A program made the position numbers and the translations under genes. From JAKZSU01 sp047517485 (GTDB lineage Bacteria; Pseudomonadota; Alphaproteobacteria; UBA7887): a DNA stretch of 7,692 nt. Positions 7,538-7,692 of the stretch are shown in pieces (position 1 is the stretch's first letter; the number at the start of each line of letters is the position of its first letter). The notes under the pieces are model-generated. The model had not been told where the DNA came from, searched no databases, and worked only from the letters and a program-made list of their open reading frames with translations. The stretch covers positions 1 through 7,692 of the forward strand of contig JAKZSU010000083.1 of the NCBI GenBank assembly GCA_047517485.1, read 5' to 3'.

Positions 7538-7692
7538 GCGACAGATTGTTGATCACTAGTGTCCGGTTAAAAATCGAATAAATTCAATTGGTTGGTTATT
7601 TGCGAAGCGTTGCATCTGTTTTCGTCTCCCGCAAGTGCTTGATGTATGGGCATTTTCTCGAAGAGGGTCACCGAGAGGATCTGTAACAAAGT
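7538..7692. other. AT-rich right edge; possible mobile-element end or start of a gene
   Basis: About 155 bases after the ilvC terminator, clearly AT-richer from about 7565 to 7610 than the rest of the window. ACTAGTGTCCGGTTAAAAA (7555-7573) is reminiscent of insertion-sequence termini, but no second end or transposase is visible. A frame from ATG 7646 (MGIFSKRVTERICNK) stays open to the window edge; it has no ribosome site and I do not recognise it. The overlapping ATG 7642 frame stops at 7684-7686. Confidence 0.25.

Noticed and set aside
7561..7568. GTCCGGTT shared between the 93-bp repeats (91-98, 184-191) and the right edge
   Set aside because: An eight-base match in a 7.7-kb GC-rich window can arise by chance, and the flanking bases do not extend it, so it does not show that the two ends belong to one element.

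Overview
The window is GC-rich (roughly 60-65% by eye) chromosomal DNA. It probably comes from an alphaproteobacterium, perhaps a Rhodospirillales-like lineage. The protein signatures of SerB, MiaA, IlvB/IlvN and a class I IlvC fit this, as does the gene order serB / miaA / ilvB / ilvN / ilvC, which I recall from many alphaproteobacterial chromosomes. The taxonomic call is an inference from family resemblance; no rRNA or marker tree supports it here.

Layout. Bases 1-253 hold about 2.7 copies of a 93-bp GC-rich tandem repeat, each intact unit able to fold into hairpins. serB (minus, 1187-282) and miaA (plus, 1186-2178) diverge from a single CATG, so their start codons overlap by two bases and there is no intergenic space. 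After a 64-bp gap with overlapping palindromes and a good Shine-Dalgarno comes ilvB (2243-3991), followed by a strong intrinsic terminator at 4001-4040. A minus-strand gene for a secreted, 42-residue-repeat TPR protein (5728-4241) then sits between ilvB and its usual partner. ilvN (about 5884-6393) diverges from the TPR gene, and ilvC (6473-7492) follows it after 80 bp and ends in another intrinsic terminator. The last ~155 bases are AT-rich and nearly featureless; they may hold the edge of another gene or mobile element.

Function. IlvB (catalytic) and IlvN (regulatory) form acetohydroxyacid synthase, the first common step of valine/leucine/isoleucine synthesis. IlvC reduces and isomerises the product in the next step. 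SerB makes serine from phosphoserine. MiaA prenylates A37 of tRNAs that read codons starting with U. These are ordinary housekeeping genes. The unusual point is that the two subunit genes of one enzyme are separated by about 1.9 kb carrying a terminator and an opposite-strand gene for an exported TPR protein, so they must be transcribed from separate promoters. I see no phage, CRISPR, toxin-antitoxin or defence system, and nothing that I can call a new multi-gene system.
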